This document shows, piece by piece, positions 1 to 14,400 of a DNA stretch of 64,000 nt. Numbering within the stretch: the stretch's first letter is position 1; the number at the start of each line of letters is the position of its first letter. Made by a program: the position numbers and the translations under genes. Source of the stretch: Strongylocentrotus purpuratus (taxonomy: Eukaryota > Echinodermata > Echinoidea > Camarodonta > Strongylocentrotidae); NCBI RefSeq assembly GCF_000002235.5, contig NW_022145610.1:35758266-35822265 (forward strand). Direction: 5' to 3'. A model generated the notes under the pieces. The model saw nothing but the letters and a program-made list of their open reading frames with translations. It made no database searches and was not told the origin of the DNA.

Positions 1-1604
1 CTCTTTCCCAGTGCTTTAAAGATCGATGGGGTTATGCTGGTCTGGTTGTGCAGCCTACTGTAAGCCATGACCGATGGAAGAGATTTGAGCGGGAATTCAC
101 GCCAATTAGACATGAATGGATGTAATCTAAACCCTTTCAGGAATCCCTTTTTGAGAGAATCGTTAATAGACCTGAAGTGATTGTACTTTGGCATGAACTC
201 TTTGCTTTTTTTTTACCTGTCTACCAGACTAAAGGGGCATTTACACTGTAGGCAAGAACCTTTGGTTTTTCTTGCATTCTCACAATTCTCTAGAGTGTGG
301 TTTTTTTAAACGCCGTCCTTAACTCCACTGGTTTTCGCAGTGTAAACACCTGTCTGACGTTTGGTCAACTCATGACAGTTTTTTATGGGTTTTTCCAATA
401 CCGGTAGTGTAAATGGTACTACTAAAAAACAATGGTTTTTCTGCAATGTAAATGGGTTTTTACATGTATGCTGATTTGGAATCTACTGCCAGCAAATGAT
501 TTTTTAATTCTTTGTGTTGAATAGGGTGCCACTGCTAGTCTGAAATATATGTTTATAAATTGAGAATGGAAAATGGATCAAAGTCATGATAAATGTTCAG
601 ATATCATGATTCATCTGTTTGAGCAAGAAGGGTATAATCTCTGTACAGTGGTATGAGTCAAAGCCCATCTGCCTCCAAATAGTTAATGTGATCTTGATGT
701 TTCTTGCAGGGGGGCGTGTTTATATGAAAATTTCCAAATTTGTTACAGATTTATTTGAGGCTGAGTTTGCATTGAGGTTTATGGCTAAGTTTAGCTTTTG
801 TTTAGAGAAGGTTGACAAATAGGGCTCCATGAATCAGCTGACCAAGTTTGTAAACTATTTCCATATACCGGTAATATAACTTTAATCCAGGTTTACACCC
901 CACAATAAGTGCAGATTATTCCACCAACTTTCTATGTATGGCATGCCAAGTGTCAACGTTTTCATCCTGCCACTTTTTTTCTCCAAAGTTCTTTACCAGA
1001 ATTGTTGAACAAAAGTCTTGTCATTATGATATTATTTTGATAAACCCGGTATCCTTTTTATTTCAAGAATTTTTAATATTTTCTCTTAAATAGCTGGTAT
1101 AACTCTCTTCTTTTATGAATATAGCCAATGTAAAATGTATGAAGAATACTTTCTTAGGGATAGGGAGATGAGGAATGGCATCTTTCCATTAGTATCAAAA
1201 GCCAAATGGCTATTTTGTAATGAATTTGATTTATCCATTTTGCCATCAGCAGACCTGCATAATGTAGACACATCTTATGAATTATGATAGAGATATCAAT
1301 CTGGAATGCAGGTCTTGTTTCAAATTGAATCCCAGGAGATTGCTGAAATTTGAAATTGCATATTAAAGTCTGTACACTGCTTGTTCAGATTTTAAAGGCT
1401 GTTGTGGTTTGCTATTTAGTTTAAGGAACAACATGAAAGATACTACACGATTCTTGATTGCTACCAAAAGTGATCCTCTTGTAACTGTAGAAGAAATGAT
1501 AATTGTTTTCATTTAACAAGGAATATACCGTAATATTTTCTGGGGATATATCATGGTGTGAGAAAGATATTCCTTGTTTTAATCCATATTTAGATAATAT
1601 CCTA

Positions 1605-1663
<59 letters not shown>

Positions 1664-2403
1664 TTCTCTCTTTCTCTCTTTCTTTCTCTCAAATGTTTGA
1701 GTGTAAAATTTGAGCAAAGAAATTTATATCCCATATATTACATATTCATTAATTGGTAGTTCATACATGTACATTGTTGTGAAAAATGATTATTGCCTGG
1801 CTCCTGTCACATTAGAGCTTAAATGAAATTATGAAAAATACATTTGGGATCCACATAAAACTGATAAAAATACTAATTAACCAGAAATGTTCATGTTCAT
1901 GACTTTTGATTTGTGAAAATGTTGTGACACAAAAATAATTGAATCCCAACACTGAATTTCCGCCATTTGGAGAGGTTGTTACAACAACAAAAAGTTCAGT
2001 GGCTGTCCTATAAAGTTGTGAGAGTTTCTTTCAATTAGTAAAATTTTCTTTGTTTATTGTACATACATGTACTATGTTTTCCAGGGTAATATAAGTGAAT
2101 TATCTTTCAAGGACTCTTTAAAGATTTTATGTATTATACTTTATAGATACATTGTGTGCTATGAGAGGCATCGCTGTTTCTATAGGCTCAAGGGGATGTT
2201 ACATCCTGATACAACCTCGAAGTGCGCAACAGGCATCTTTAAAAAAAATATTGACCTGTAGGAGGGCATGGCTAAAGTCACAATTTCAATTTCGACCAAT
2301 CAGAATACTAGATTTATTCAGAGGTTACTGAGAGAGGTATATAATGCATCTTATGATCATTGATGTCAATTTATTACAAATCCGATCCCCATTTTCATTT
2401 CAG
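1..2403 (+). other. ASS1 intron (upstream part), no exon seen
   Basis: AT-rich sequence before the first visible ASS1 exon. The polypyrimidine stretch and CAG at 2390-2403 form the acceptor. No sequence resembling the ASS1 N-terminus (SGGLDTS loop) was found on the plus strand. It contains one TC microsatellite and no recognisable gene. Confidence 0.6.
1601..1690. repeat. (TC)n microsatellite
   Basis: About 90 bases of CT dinucleotides with scattered extra T. It produces spurious Ser/Leu and Arg/Glu reading frames on the two strands. Confidence 0.95.
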
Positions 2404-5400
2404 TATGTAGTGAAAGACCTGAAGAGAGACTTTGTGGTGGAGAACATCTGGCCCGCTGTCCAGGCCAACGCCAAGTATGAAGACCGTTATCTGTTGGGTA
2501 CCGCTCTGGCCCGACCCTGCATCTCAAAGGGTATCATTGAGGTGGTGAAGGAACACAACGCACAGGCTGTCTCCCATGGTGCTACAGGAAAGGTAAAGCA
2601 ATTAGGCTTTTTTTTAATTGATAAACAACAATCACATAACAGTAGAGAGTCTTAGAGATGTTTGTGATCTGATTTTTGCTCCAGTGACATGTGTTCCCAG
2701 CTACATGTACATGTATATCTCTTGAAAGAGTTAGGGTTAGTAGTAGTAGTGGTAGTAGTAGTAGTTGTAGTACATGTTGTGGTGGTGGTAGTGGAAGTGG
2801 TTGTGGTAGTGGTAGTGGTAGTGGAAGTAGTAGTTGTAGTAGTAGTAGTAGTAGTAGGAGTAGTAGCAAAAACCTTAATGATAGGCTTATGTAACTTTCT
2901 TTGAAGACGATTAATTATTTCAAATGATATTATCTTATCATTTAGATGATGTCTGTAGTCTGTAATTCTAATCATGCTCTCTTTTCTTCATTCTTACTTC
3001 ATTCATTACAGGGAAACGACCAAGTACGTTTTGAGCTGAGTTGTTATGCCCTTCACCCATCGATTGAGGTGAGTTCATGATGAACACTGGTTTCAGGGGG
3101 AAGAGTAGACAGGATCAGTGATCATTTTCAGGGGAACAAGTAGACAGGATCAGTGATAGGTTTTAGGGGAACAAGTAGACAGGATCAGTGATTGGTTTCA
3201 GGGGAACAAGTAGACAGGATCAGTGATTGGTTTCAGGGGAACAAGTAGACAGGATCAGTGATTGGTTTCAGGGGAACAAGTAGACAGGATCAGTGATCGG
3301 TTTCAGGGGAACAAGTAGACAGGATCAGTGATTGGTTTCAGGGGAACAAGAAGACAGGATCAGTGATTGGTTTCAGGTGAACAAGTAGACAGGATCAGTG
3401 ATTGGTTTCAGGGGAACAAGTAGACAGGATCAGTGATCGGTTTCAGGGGAACAAGTAGACAGGATCAGTGATCGGTTTCAGGGGAACAAGTAGACAGGAT
3501 CAGTGATTGGTTTCAGGGGAACAAGTAGACAGGATCAGTGATTGGTTTCAGGTGAACAAGTAGACAGGATCAGTGATTGGTTTCAGGTGAACAAGTAGAC
3601 AGGATCAGTGATTGGTTTCAGGTGAACAAGTAGACAGGATCAGTGATTGGTTTCAGGTGAACAAGTAGACAGGATCAGTGATTGGTTTCAGGGGAACAAG
3701 TAGACAGGATCAGTGATTGGTTTCAGGTGAACAAGTAGACAGGATCAGTGATTGGTTTCAGGGGAACAAGTAGACAGGATCAGTGATTGGTTTCAGGTGA
3801 ACAAGTAGACAGGATCAGTGATTGGTTTCAGGTGAACAAGTAGACAGGATCAGTGATCGGTAAAGCTCTGGAAAGCTCCTAAAGAGCTCTGGTAACAAAA
3901 CATTCATCATCAATAGTGATCTGTCAGTTTATGACCGGTTCAGTGACCCAATCAAAATTCAATATCAAGTGTCTCTCCAAGTTTCTCGGTCTTGAGCCAT
4001 CAGTTTCAGCATTTAATACCCTGTTGCTCCACATTCTGTAATTACATCGTCTAGAAAGCCTTACGAAGTCTTCCCCTCTTCTTCTTTCCATGAATACGAC
4101 CTTCTATGACCCTGAGCATCAAGCCCCCATCATGTCGCATTATGTGTCCAAGCCATTTCTTCGGTCTCTCTTTGATCGTTTGAATTAGCACCCGCTTTTC
4201 TTGAGCTCGATGCAACACCTCTTCATTTGAAACTCTGTCCCTCCACGACAAACCTAGTAATTTTTTACATTGACATGTATTAAAAAATCATCCATGGTGA
4301 GAAAACCCCGCTTTTAGATCAAAAGATTAAGGAATAGTTCCAGTGAACAGAAAAGCATTTTCACACCGATTGTTTTGTCTGATATGAGTGTAACAAGTCA
4401 CAATGAAGAAACTGAAGAACAAGCTTGGTTTGATTTCACGATTGTAAAACCATGGTGTGAAAATGCACTCCGATACACTCAGGCACCAATTTATTGGCAA
4501 CAAAGCACATTCTCTTTCTACCAATTAATCCACTGTAAACCACAAACTTTTGTATATGAAATTTTAGCAATTTGTTAAAGGGTAGCCAATTTTACAGCAA
4601 GAAACATTTGCAAATTGCAAACAATTTTAGTGTTATGTCAATCATTTAATTTGTTAACAGCATGAAACTTTTGTAAACCACGTGCAAAATTCTCTAATTT
4701 TCTGGTTTTGCATAATTCAGTTTTGTGTCGGCTGTGATTTAGGAATTTTGTACACATGAAACTTCACAAGTATAACCACTCACAAAATTCGTGCATTTTG
4801 TTTGCATGTGAAATTTTCTTGTTGTGCAGTATCATTCACAAGCTTTCGCAAAGTGCAAAATTAAGTGTTGTGTAAACTTTTATTTGATTATTTCACCTCA
4901 TGGAACTGTTGCGAATCCCAACCTCTTGTGAAATTTGCGAACATTTCATGCATGCAATAGTGTATGTTTTCCAGTATTGTCATTACCATTCTTATATCCA
5001 TCACAGATCATAGCTCCGTGGAAGATGCCAGAGTTCTACAACCGTTTCCAGGGGCGCAAGGACCTGTTTGAGTATGCTGCAGCCCATGACATTCCTCTTC
5101 CTGTGACTACCAGCGCTCCCTGGAGTATGGATGGTAACCTTATGCACATCAGCTATGAAGCAGGCGTACTTGAAGATCCTAAGGTCAGATATTTAGGCAG
5201 TTGTACATGACACACGCTTCAGCTACATCCCTAATCCTACCCCAAATTCTTTGTGGTCACTACAGAGTTAATAAGACTGTCTTGTCTTTAGAGAGGGTCA
5301 TGACTGAAAATACCTTCAAAATCACATCTCCCAAACTTCAGTATTTTGTGTAAGTTTAGTTAGTAACTAATGTATTTTATTATAGGAATATACTTTTGTT

Positions 5401-8400
5401 TGAATACAATATCTAACATCAAGATCTAACTAGGGCTTCAATGTTTTCACTCTTCTATTCAGCAACATCGCCCTCTAAAGTTGAAAGTCACACAGTGTAT
5501 TACATTGCAAGTTATTTTTTTTTAAATTGGTCTGTGTAATTCATCCATTTTACCCACAATATTAACAGCCTTCTCACTTTCAGCGAAGCTAGTTGCATGC
5601 TTTTGCCCAATGTCTTGCCTTGTCATCTCTCAGGCTCAGTCAATTTTTTTTATTATGCAGAATGTATACAGTAGGTTTGCGGTTGCACCATGTGTGAGAG
5701 AGAGAGAGAGAGGTTTGAGGAGTCCTGAAAAGGACTCTGACTCTGTAATCTTTCTTGGAGGAGTGTAGTCCTGAAAAGGACTGTTTGTTATCTTTCTTAG
5801 CATATAGTTCTCAGGAGAACTATAGCGCTTGGAGAGGATGAGTGGCTCGACGTTTCGAACAGGTTGACTATCCATCATCAGGAGTTTGCAACCGCAAACC
5901 TACTGTATATCTACATCACCATGCAAGCCGACACTTACAAGCAGCATCTATGCAGAATGTGTTGGGCTCCAACATGTTTGGGACTCTCTTTAGGCAACTT
6001 TTGGACATTAAACGTTGACTGATAATCTTGACCTTCTCTATGATTACCTCCAGCATGAAGCTCCTGTTGATATCTACCAGATGACCACTGACCCAGACAA
6101 GTCACCTAGCAAACCAGACAAGCTAGAGATTGAATTCAAGAAAGGTAACACTCACATACAATCTTCACTTGTAACATTACCCATTTCCCATGACACATGA
6201 CATTGTCTGTGATGATAAGTGTAATCTTTGCATTATTGGTGCTCAGACATTTCTTTTTTTTAAATTTCTTTTTACAGTTAACAAACCACTTAACTTTCCA
6301 CAAGGTGTTTGATATTGATCTCTTTATTTGTTTTGTGTGTAGTACTGTGTTAATTTCTAAATGACCTTGTATTCAATGTTGGGTTATTTTCTATGTTTGT
6401 GTATTTTAAGGCTTTCATGAAATAATGGCAATAGGGTAATTTTGTCAGCTAGATTTGAGTTTTATGTAATGGAAAAACTTGAGGAAACTCAGCTCAAGAA
6501 ATGTGCATATATGAACAATAGAATAGGCAAGTACTTTTGAAATTGCCTACTAAGTGTTAAACATGAAATGTTAACAGGAAATTTTATTTTAATTATTACA
6601 TTTTTTATGTTCCATAATTGTTTGTTCTCCTCATTAGGTATTCCAGTCAGTGTAACGCACCTTGGTGACAAAACAGTGAAGACAGATCCACTAGAGCTAT
6701 TCCTATACCTCAACGAGATTGGGTAAGGTTATCATATTAACCTTACAAGAATGGGGGGGGGGGGTGGACATTACCACGCCCTTGTTCCCTAGGTTTTATG
6801 ATACACGCTTTGTGATCACAAACCAAATTTTTAACTTCATTCCTGGACAATACATTATACCTTACATTAAGTCTAACCTTTTATCTTTGATGTAATGAAG
6901 CCCTAGAGCATAGTGTCTATTGAGAGCCAGTAGGATGTTAGGTCTGTGTGAAAATATAGGAGTTAATGCCCTTCTGGCTCTAAACAGATAATATATCAGA
7001 GCACACCACCCCCCCCCCCCCCACACACACACACACACACAAACAAAATAAAATGAGAAAGTTGATAAAACCAATGAATATTTCTGAAAAAAAAGCATAT
7101 TGTCAATACAAGTTTGTTGTAATGCCATTCAGAATACTTAACTTAGCAGATTGCAGTTTGCTATTCTATAACATAGGCACTCTTTAAAGGTAAAAGGTAA
7201 TATGTCCCATTTGCAGGCCAAAAAATGAACAGGTTAAATTCCAACGGTATCTGAAAGATAATACTGATTTAGAACTTCCCTAAAAAAGGTGGGCTTAAAA
7301 ATGTCTTCAAGTGGGAAAATAACGACTATTAGTTGTCAAATCGACTTAGGAGCTATAGAGCCAATAAGTAATAGTCTTGATTTTCAGACCATTGTACCGA
7401 ATGGTCATACGTTTTATGCTGTGCAAAGATTCAATCAGTTTAATTTTGGCCATCACATTAAGTGGGTTATTGATGTAGACAAATGATAATGTACCCTTTA
7501 CAGCTCATTTAATGTATGTTATTACCAAAGAAGAAAAAAAGCCTGTCAGTCACTCAATAGTGTCTGACAGTGAAGTCTAGCAAGTAAACAGGTTTCCTTG
7601 CATAATTTGAATATTAGGACACTGCTAACATTTAAATTTCACAGATAGGACATACATGACATATTCATAATTTCTGCAAAGTTCTACAAAATTTGAGGTT
7701 GGCTGCAAAAGGGACATAGTACCTTTAATATCTATTTCAGTGGAATATTTCATCTGTTAAATGTTTTTTTGTCATGCTTTTATTTTTATCCTCTAGTGGT
7801 AGACAAGGAGTCGGCAGAATTGACATTGTTGAGAACAGATACATCGGAATGAAATCAAGAGGTAAGTTTAGCTGTCTTGAAGCCCTAAGATATTCTTGAT
7901 GGGAATTAACAGAAAATGACAACTTTTCAATATATTATATATTCATTCCCTGCACAGAAAGGTTTATTTGTAAAGATAATTGGAATTTTCTTTCTGATTG
8001 TTATTGACATTGCGTTCATACATATTGTTCTTTGTTGTGATGGGACAGGTACTCTTACTTTAACATGTATTTAGATTAGGTTTGTGTTTACCTTGAAAAG
8101 TGTTATTCATTAAAAAATAAAAAAAATACCTGCTTTTAATAATAACCACCAACCTAAAAATACCAGCTGTCCATAGAGACTACATTTGTTTGTTTCCTCT
8201 ACAACGGTGTTTCACATTGAAACCTATACTCAAGAAAATTGTTGCCAATTTTAAGGTTAAGATGAAAAAAATTCAGCCCTTAAAGTCCCACTACTTATAG
8301 CTACTTGCACCCTCTTTATAGCAAACAATGCCTAATCGGTGACCATTGGTCCCCCATGATCCTCTTTTTCTTATGTTAATTGAGAGCCGATTTGATGATA

Positions 8401-11400
8401 TTACGACCTGTCCGTGATATAACCACCTGTCCGTGACCATGCAGGGAGGTCTAATCCCTCCTGGCCAAACTAGCGCAGATGGGCTTTAAATAAATCCTGT
8501 CCTAAAAGGGATATAAAGAGGTTTGACCGTATTTCAATATCTCTATGAACAGGTGTGTATGAATGCCCAGCAGGAGAGATTCTGATCACAGCACACATGG
8601 ATATTGAGAGCTTTACTATGGATAAGGTAAGATCTTTGAATTTAGCCTTTCATCTCACATTATATTTACATCTGTATTGTAAGTCTCTGGACTGTGAACC
8701 ACAAGGTACAGGGTTCAAATCTCTGTCACACCACTGAAGTCCTTTGGCAAGACATTAATCTTCATTTGCCAAACTCAACGCAGGTGAGCTAAATGGATAT
8801 CCGGCAGAAACTAATTCCTTAGAATGCTCAAGCTCTGTAATGACAGCCATGCTAAAGCCTGTCAGGGTAGTAATAATAGAGTGCCAGAAGTGGCCATGTG
8901 CCAGACATGAGCACTTTACAAGTCTATATCTATTATAAATATTATTAGTTTTACATTTAAACAATTTATAATTTCTATGGAATTAATATCATGAACTTGG
9001 TATATTAGATATTACTTACAAGATAAGGTTTTTAGTAATTTGCTGTCTGTAAAAAAACAAACCCCAAAACAGATTTACGACCAGCATAACTCTAAAATGT
9101 TATCCTAGGCTATAGTTAAGGTAAGAACAATATCAACTAACTTTTTTGTCCTATATTGAAGAGGACATTTTCTTTTCCTAAAATCATCTTGTTTTCTTTT
9201 GCAGGCTGTCCGTAGAATCAAGCAGACCTTGTCTCTCCGCTTCTCAGAGCAATGCTATGAAGGTATATAATTATTTTTATGCCTCCGCCACCGAAGGTGG
9301 TGCCGGAGGCATCATGTTTTCGGGTTGTCCGTCCGTACGTCCGTCCCGTTTGACCGTTATCACAATATCTCAAGAACCATTTAAGATTTAAACTTAAGAC
9401 TCGGGAATAGTATTTATCACCATAGGAAGACGATCTGATTAGATTTTGGAGTACGTAGGTCAAAGGTCACAGGTCACAGAGGTCAACTTATGAAATTTCT
9501 TGTATTGAGTTTGTTAGCGCGATATCTCAAGAACCATTTGAGATTTAAACTTCAAACTTAAGGATAGTATGTATCACCATAGGAAGACGATCTGATTAGA
9601 TTTTGGAGCACGTATGTCAAAGGTCAAGGGTCACAGAGGTCAACTTATGAAATTCCATACATTCGATTCAATTCAATTCAAGTTTATTTTTCATTTCCAC
9701 AGAAATCAGAACAATATTTCATTAAAACAAAACAAAAAATTGAACAAGATAACATGTGAATAATATCATTTACAAATACTTAAACTGCATATAAACAAAA
9801 TTTGAATAACATAATACAAAAAAAAATTGATATTTCCTATGGAAATGGAGGGACCCATTAAAAAGTGGATACTTGTAGATTATGGGTCCCTCAAAATAAC
9901 AAAGTAGCATTACACAAATTAGCTTATACAGAATTACACAAATTAGCTTATACAGAAGAGATTGAGATTGTTATCATGATATCTCAAGAACCACTGGAGA
10001 TTTAAACTTCAAACTTAGTGATAGTGTGTATCACCATAGGAAGACAATCTGATTACATTTTGGAGCACGTAGGTCAAAGGTCAAGGGTCATAGAGGTCAA
10101 CTTATGAAATTCCATACATTGAGATTGTTATCATGATATCTCAAGAACCACTGGAGATGTAAAAACTTTAAACTTAAGGATAGTATGTATCACCATAGGA
10201 AGACGATCTGATTAGATTTTGGAGCACGTAGGTCAAAGGTCAAGGGTCACAGAGGTCAACTTATGAAATTCCATACATTGAGATTGTTATCATAATATCT
10301 CAAGAACCACTGGAGATTTAAACTTCAAACTTAATGATAGTGTGTATCACCATAGGAAGACAATCTGATTAGATTTTGGAGCACGTAGGTCAAAGGTCAA
10401 GGGTCACAGAGGTCAACTTATGAAATTCCATACATTGAGATCGTTATCGTGATATCTCAAGAACCACTGGAGAATTTTCACTTCAAACTTAATGATAGTA
10501 TGTATCACCATATCATAATATCTCAAGAACCACTGGAGATTTAAACTTCAAACTTAATGATAGTGTGTATCACCATAGGAAGACAATCTGATTAGATTTT
10601 GGAGCACGTAGGTCAAAGGTCAAGGGTCACAGAGGTTAACTTATGAAATTCCATACATTGAGATTGTTATCATGATATCTCAAGAACCACTGGAGATTTA
10701 AACTCCAAACTTGTTTAAATTGCTCTATGGCGGAGGCATCATTTTCGACTGCGCGCAGTCAAAATTCCATCTAGTTTGTTTTTGTTAATATCAACATTTT
10801 AGACAACAGATGGCAATAACTACAACACACGATGAAGCAGTTTTTATTTATTTATTTATTTCTGTTTTATTTAAACAGGGTAGCCCCATCAGTAATCACA
10901 GTACTGTTTTCCAGGGGGCCCTGTAGCAGTGAAGAGATAGATTTATTTTCACCCATGCGCAGTATTAAGAAATAATTTTAAAAACACCAACAACAAAATA
11001 GTGGAAATACATGAATCTTAAAGGTAATACAAAGTTTTGGGAAATTTTGAAAATTGGCTGGATAGTGATTCTTTACAATCTTGATATATTTGGATGCCCA
11101 TGTGGATGTATTATAAGCACTAGAAAATTAGGGGCACATGAGAAACCACTTGACCAATTACATGTGGTGCTATGTTTTATGTAGCTTTTGGAAGTATCAG
11201 GGTGGTCCTGGAATTATAAAAAAGGGATAGTTTTGGATCTGTTTAGGGAACAGGCATTCCCAATTAGATTCGATTTAATCCTTCTGAAATGAACTGAAAG
11301 GGTTCCAGTATACATTTAATTTATGATTCATGGAGATCTATTTGTGATGCCTTCCATATCTGAATTATTGACTGTATACTCTATGTTGAAATCATTATAT

Positions 11401-14400
11401 ACAAGTGCTGTTGAGAAGGAAATAAATGTTAATAAATACAAAAAATACTAATGATGCAGACATAAGGATGCAATATTATGCTAAAGTTCTTATAAACTTT
11501 TTCTGATATTTAGGCTACTGGTACAGCCCTGAATGTGAATTCACCCGTGATTGTATAGACCGTAGCCAGGAGTGTGTAGAAGGCAAGGTAACAGTGACTG
11601 TATACAAAGGCCATGTCTACATCAATGCAAGAGAGTCTGCCCAGAGTCTTTACAATGAGGAGCTTGTCAGGTATAAAGCAAGATCAATTATTATCATCAT
11701 TTCCATCTTTGGATACTTTAAAAAAGAGATTTTTTTCTTTTTTGGGGTTGGGAATAGCATATCTCCCATGGTAACAGTCTGTCTAATAAATGTGCATATT
11801 TCAGTTTATGGACTAAAGAAAGAAACATCAAGGTCTTTCCAATCCTTACATAGATGGGGTCAAGACAAATGTTGTTATGATATGATGAAGCATTTTATGA
11901 ATGAATAAAACCTTTGCAAGTGGTAAAGAAGACATATTGATATTTATATAGCGCCCATACATAAACATGCTCAAAGAATCATTGACGTTGTAAGCCATGA
12001 AGTAAATAAATCACAGCACTGAAAGTTTCTTGCTGTGAAAGTTGTTGCATTACTTGACCTATCTGTGTCCCTTTGGTCCAACTCAGATTGTTCTGAATGA
12101 GTATGTGGTACCGTGACCCTATGTCCACTCACTGATATTGATAACCCACAACTGGGCCTGTTGCATAAAACTTACCATTGATGGTAACTTTGCCATCAAT
12201 GGCAACTACCATGGTAACATGGCTCAACAGCCAATCAAAATCAAGGTTTCATATTTAAACAGTTGTCAGTTTTAAATAGCTATGGTTGATATATGAAATA
12301 AGGATAATATCATTTGTAGAAAGTGTCAAAGCATAGAAAATGGTTCTTGTTTGAGTATGTGATATTCAAATTAGTATTGTTCATCAAGTTGAAGTTATTT
12401 TGATACCGTTTGAAAAATTGACTCCATTCAGATTCAGATTAATTATATTGGTCCATTTGGAAATTCAGTTGTTGGCATTACATAAAGCACATGAACAATA
12501 TACATAGAAAATAATATACACAGATAGATAATACACAGTAGCAAATGTACAATGACATATTCATATGGAAACACAAATATAAATCATTTTTGTCTTGCCT
12601 GCGTAGCAAAAAAGCGAGACATAGGCGCCGCTTTTCCGGTGACGGCGGCGACAGTGGCGGCGACAGTGGCGGCGTCAACATCAAAAACTTAACCTAAAAT
12701 TTTTGATATAATTTTGAAAGTATAGGTTCTTTGTCAATGAAACTTGAACTACAGGGTTATCAAGTATCCCCAATTATGTGAGTAGAATTTCAGGTCACAA
12801 AGTCAAGGTCAAAGGTCATTTCAGGTCAACAGACTTGGACTATGTTGTGGCATCATCATCGAAAACTTAACCTAAGGTTAAAGGTAATACAAAGTTTTGG
12901 TATGGGGTCATGAATTTGGTTCAAATGAAAATATTGGAAGCAAATGCGATCCTAAAATATTCAGTGATCGTTGTCGCGATTGAAATCAAGTCTAAAGTTA
13001 TGAAATTGTAAATAATACACTATTTAAGTTGTATAGCTCCCTCTCAAGGTCAAGATATTAATTAAGCTATAAAACAATGTTTCTTGACTAAAATCGATCG
13101 ACTAGCTATTCCCGTTTAGAAGTTATGTATCACAACTACATATTCCGAGATTTTCATGGTCGCAGCTACCATTGTACAGCCGTAGGCGCTATTTGAAATT
13201 CATCAAAATTTACCTGGAGCACCGGTAAATTTTTATATTCAATTTTTCTCAAAAGCAAAAACGTTTTAGGGGCTAACATTTTTAGTGGTTATAATACATT
13301 CACAGGGGCATCCAAATATATCAAAATTGTAAAGAATCACTATCCACCCAATTTTGAAAATTTCCCAAAACTTTGTATTACCTTTAAGTTTTTGAATTTT
13401 TGATATAATTTTGAAAGTTTAAAGGTATTACAAAGTTTTGGGAAATTTTGAAAAATGGGTGGATAGTGATTCTTTACAATTTTGATATATTTGGATGCCC
13501 CTGTGGATGTATCAAAAGCACTATAAATTTCTTCTTTCGAGAAAAGTTGAATATAAAGATTTACCGGTGCTCCCGGTAAATTTTGAAAAAAAAATCAAAT
13601 AGCTCCTACGGCCGTACAATGGTAGCTGCGACCATGAAAATCTCAGAATATGTAGTTGTGGCATATAATTTCTGAACGGGAATAGCTAATCGGTCGATTT
13701 TAGTCGAGAAACATTGTTTTACAGCTTAATTAATATCTTGACCTTGAGAGGGAGCTATACAACATAAAGGGTTTGTTATTTACAATTTCATAACTTTAGA
13801 GTCGATTTCGACCGCGACAACGATCAGTGAATATTGTAGGATAGCATATGCTTCCAATATTTTTTTTTTTCTCCATTTTTTGGACCCTCCAACAGGCCAT
13901 TTATTGAGAATCAATCTCAAGATAACATATTTGAACACATGTTCCAATGAATATCATATAATATTTCATAATAAGATATACATAACGAATATCAACCATA
14001 ATACTGTATATACAGAACATACATGTAGATTAGGGAAAGAAAAACAAAAATTAAATAATAATGCAACATCATGACTGAAAATGATGTGGGAAATTCAATA
14101 TACTCCTATTAAAGGATCAAAATCCTCTCAAAATTTATCCATTTTTTATCGAATTTGTCAGTTTTGTTAGCAAATATACTAACCGACCTCTCATTTGTGT
14201 AACTATTCTTGATATATTGTTTTATTGTCCGAAAGGACGGTACAGATTTTTGTATTCGAGAAAAATATAATTGTTGTTTAGTCCAAATTATTATACAGAT
14301 TAAAGCATCATTTCTTTTTTCAATGAAACCTAACAAAACATTTGTCAATGAAACTTGAACTACAGGGTTATCAAGTATCCCCAATTATGTGAGTAGAATT

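Noticed and set aside
2067-2261. Possible extra ASS1 exon before 2404
   Set aside because: The translation does not match the ASS1 N-terminus and the frame does not join the 2404 exon.
2582-2975. Poly-Val, poly-Ser and poly-Thr ORFs
   Set aside because: They are produced by the GTA/GTG trinucleotide array in an ASS1 intron.
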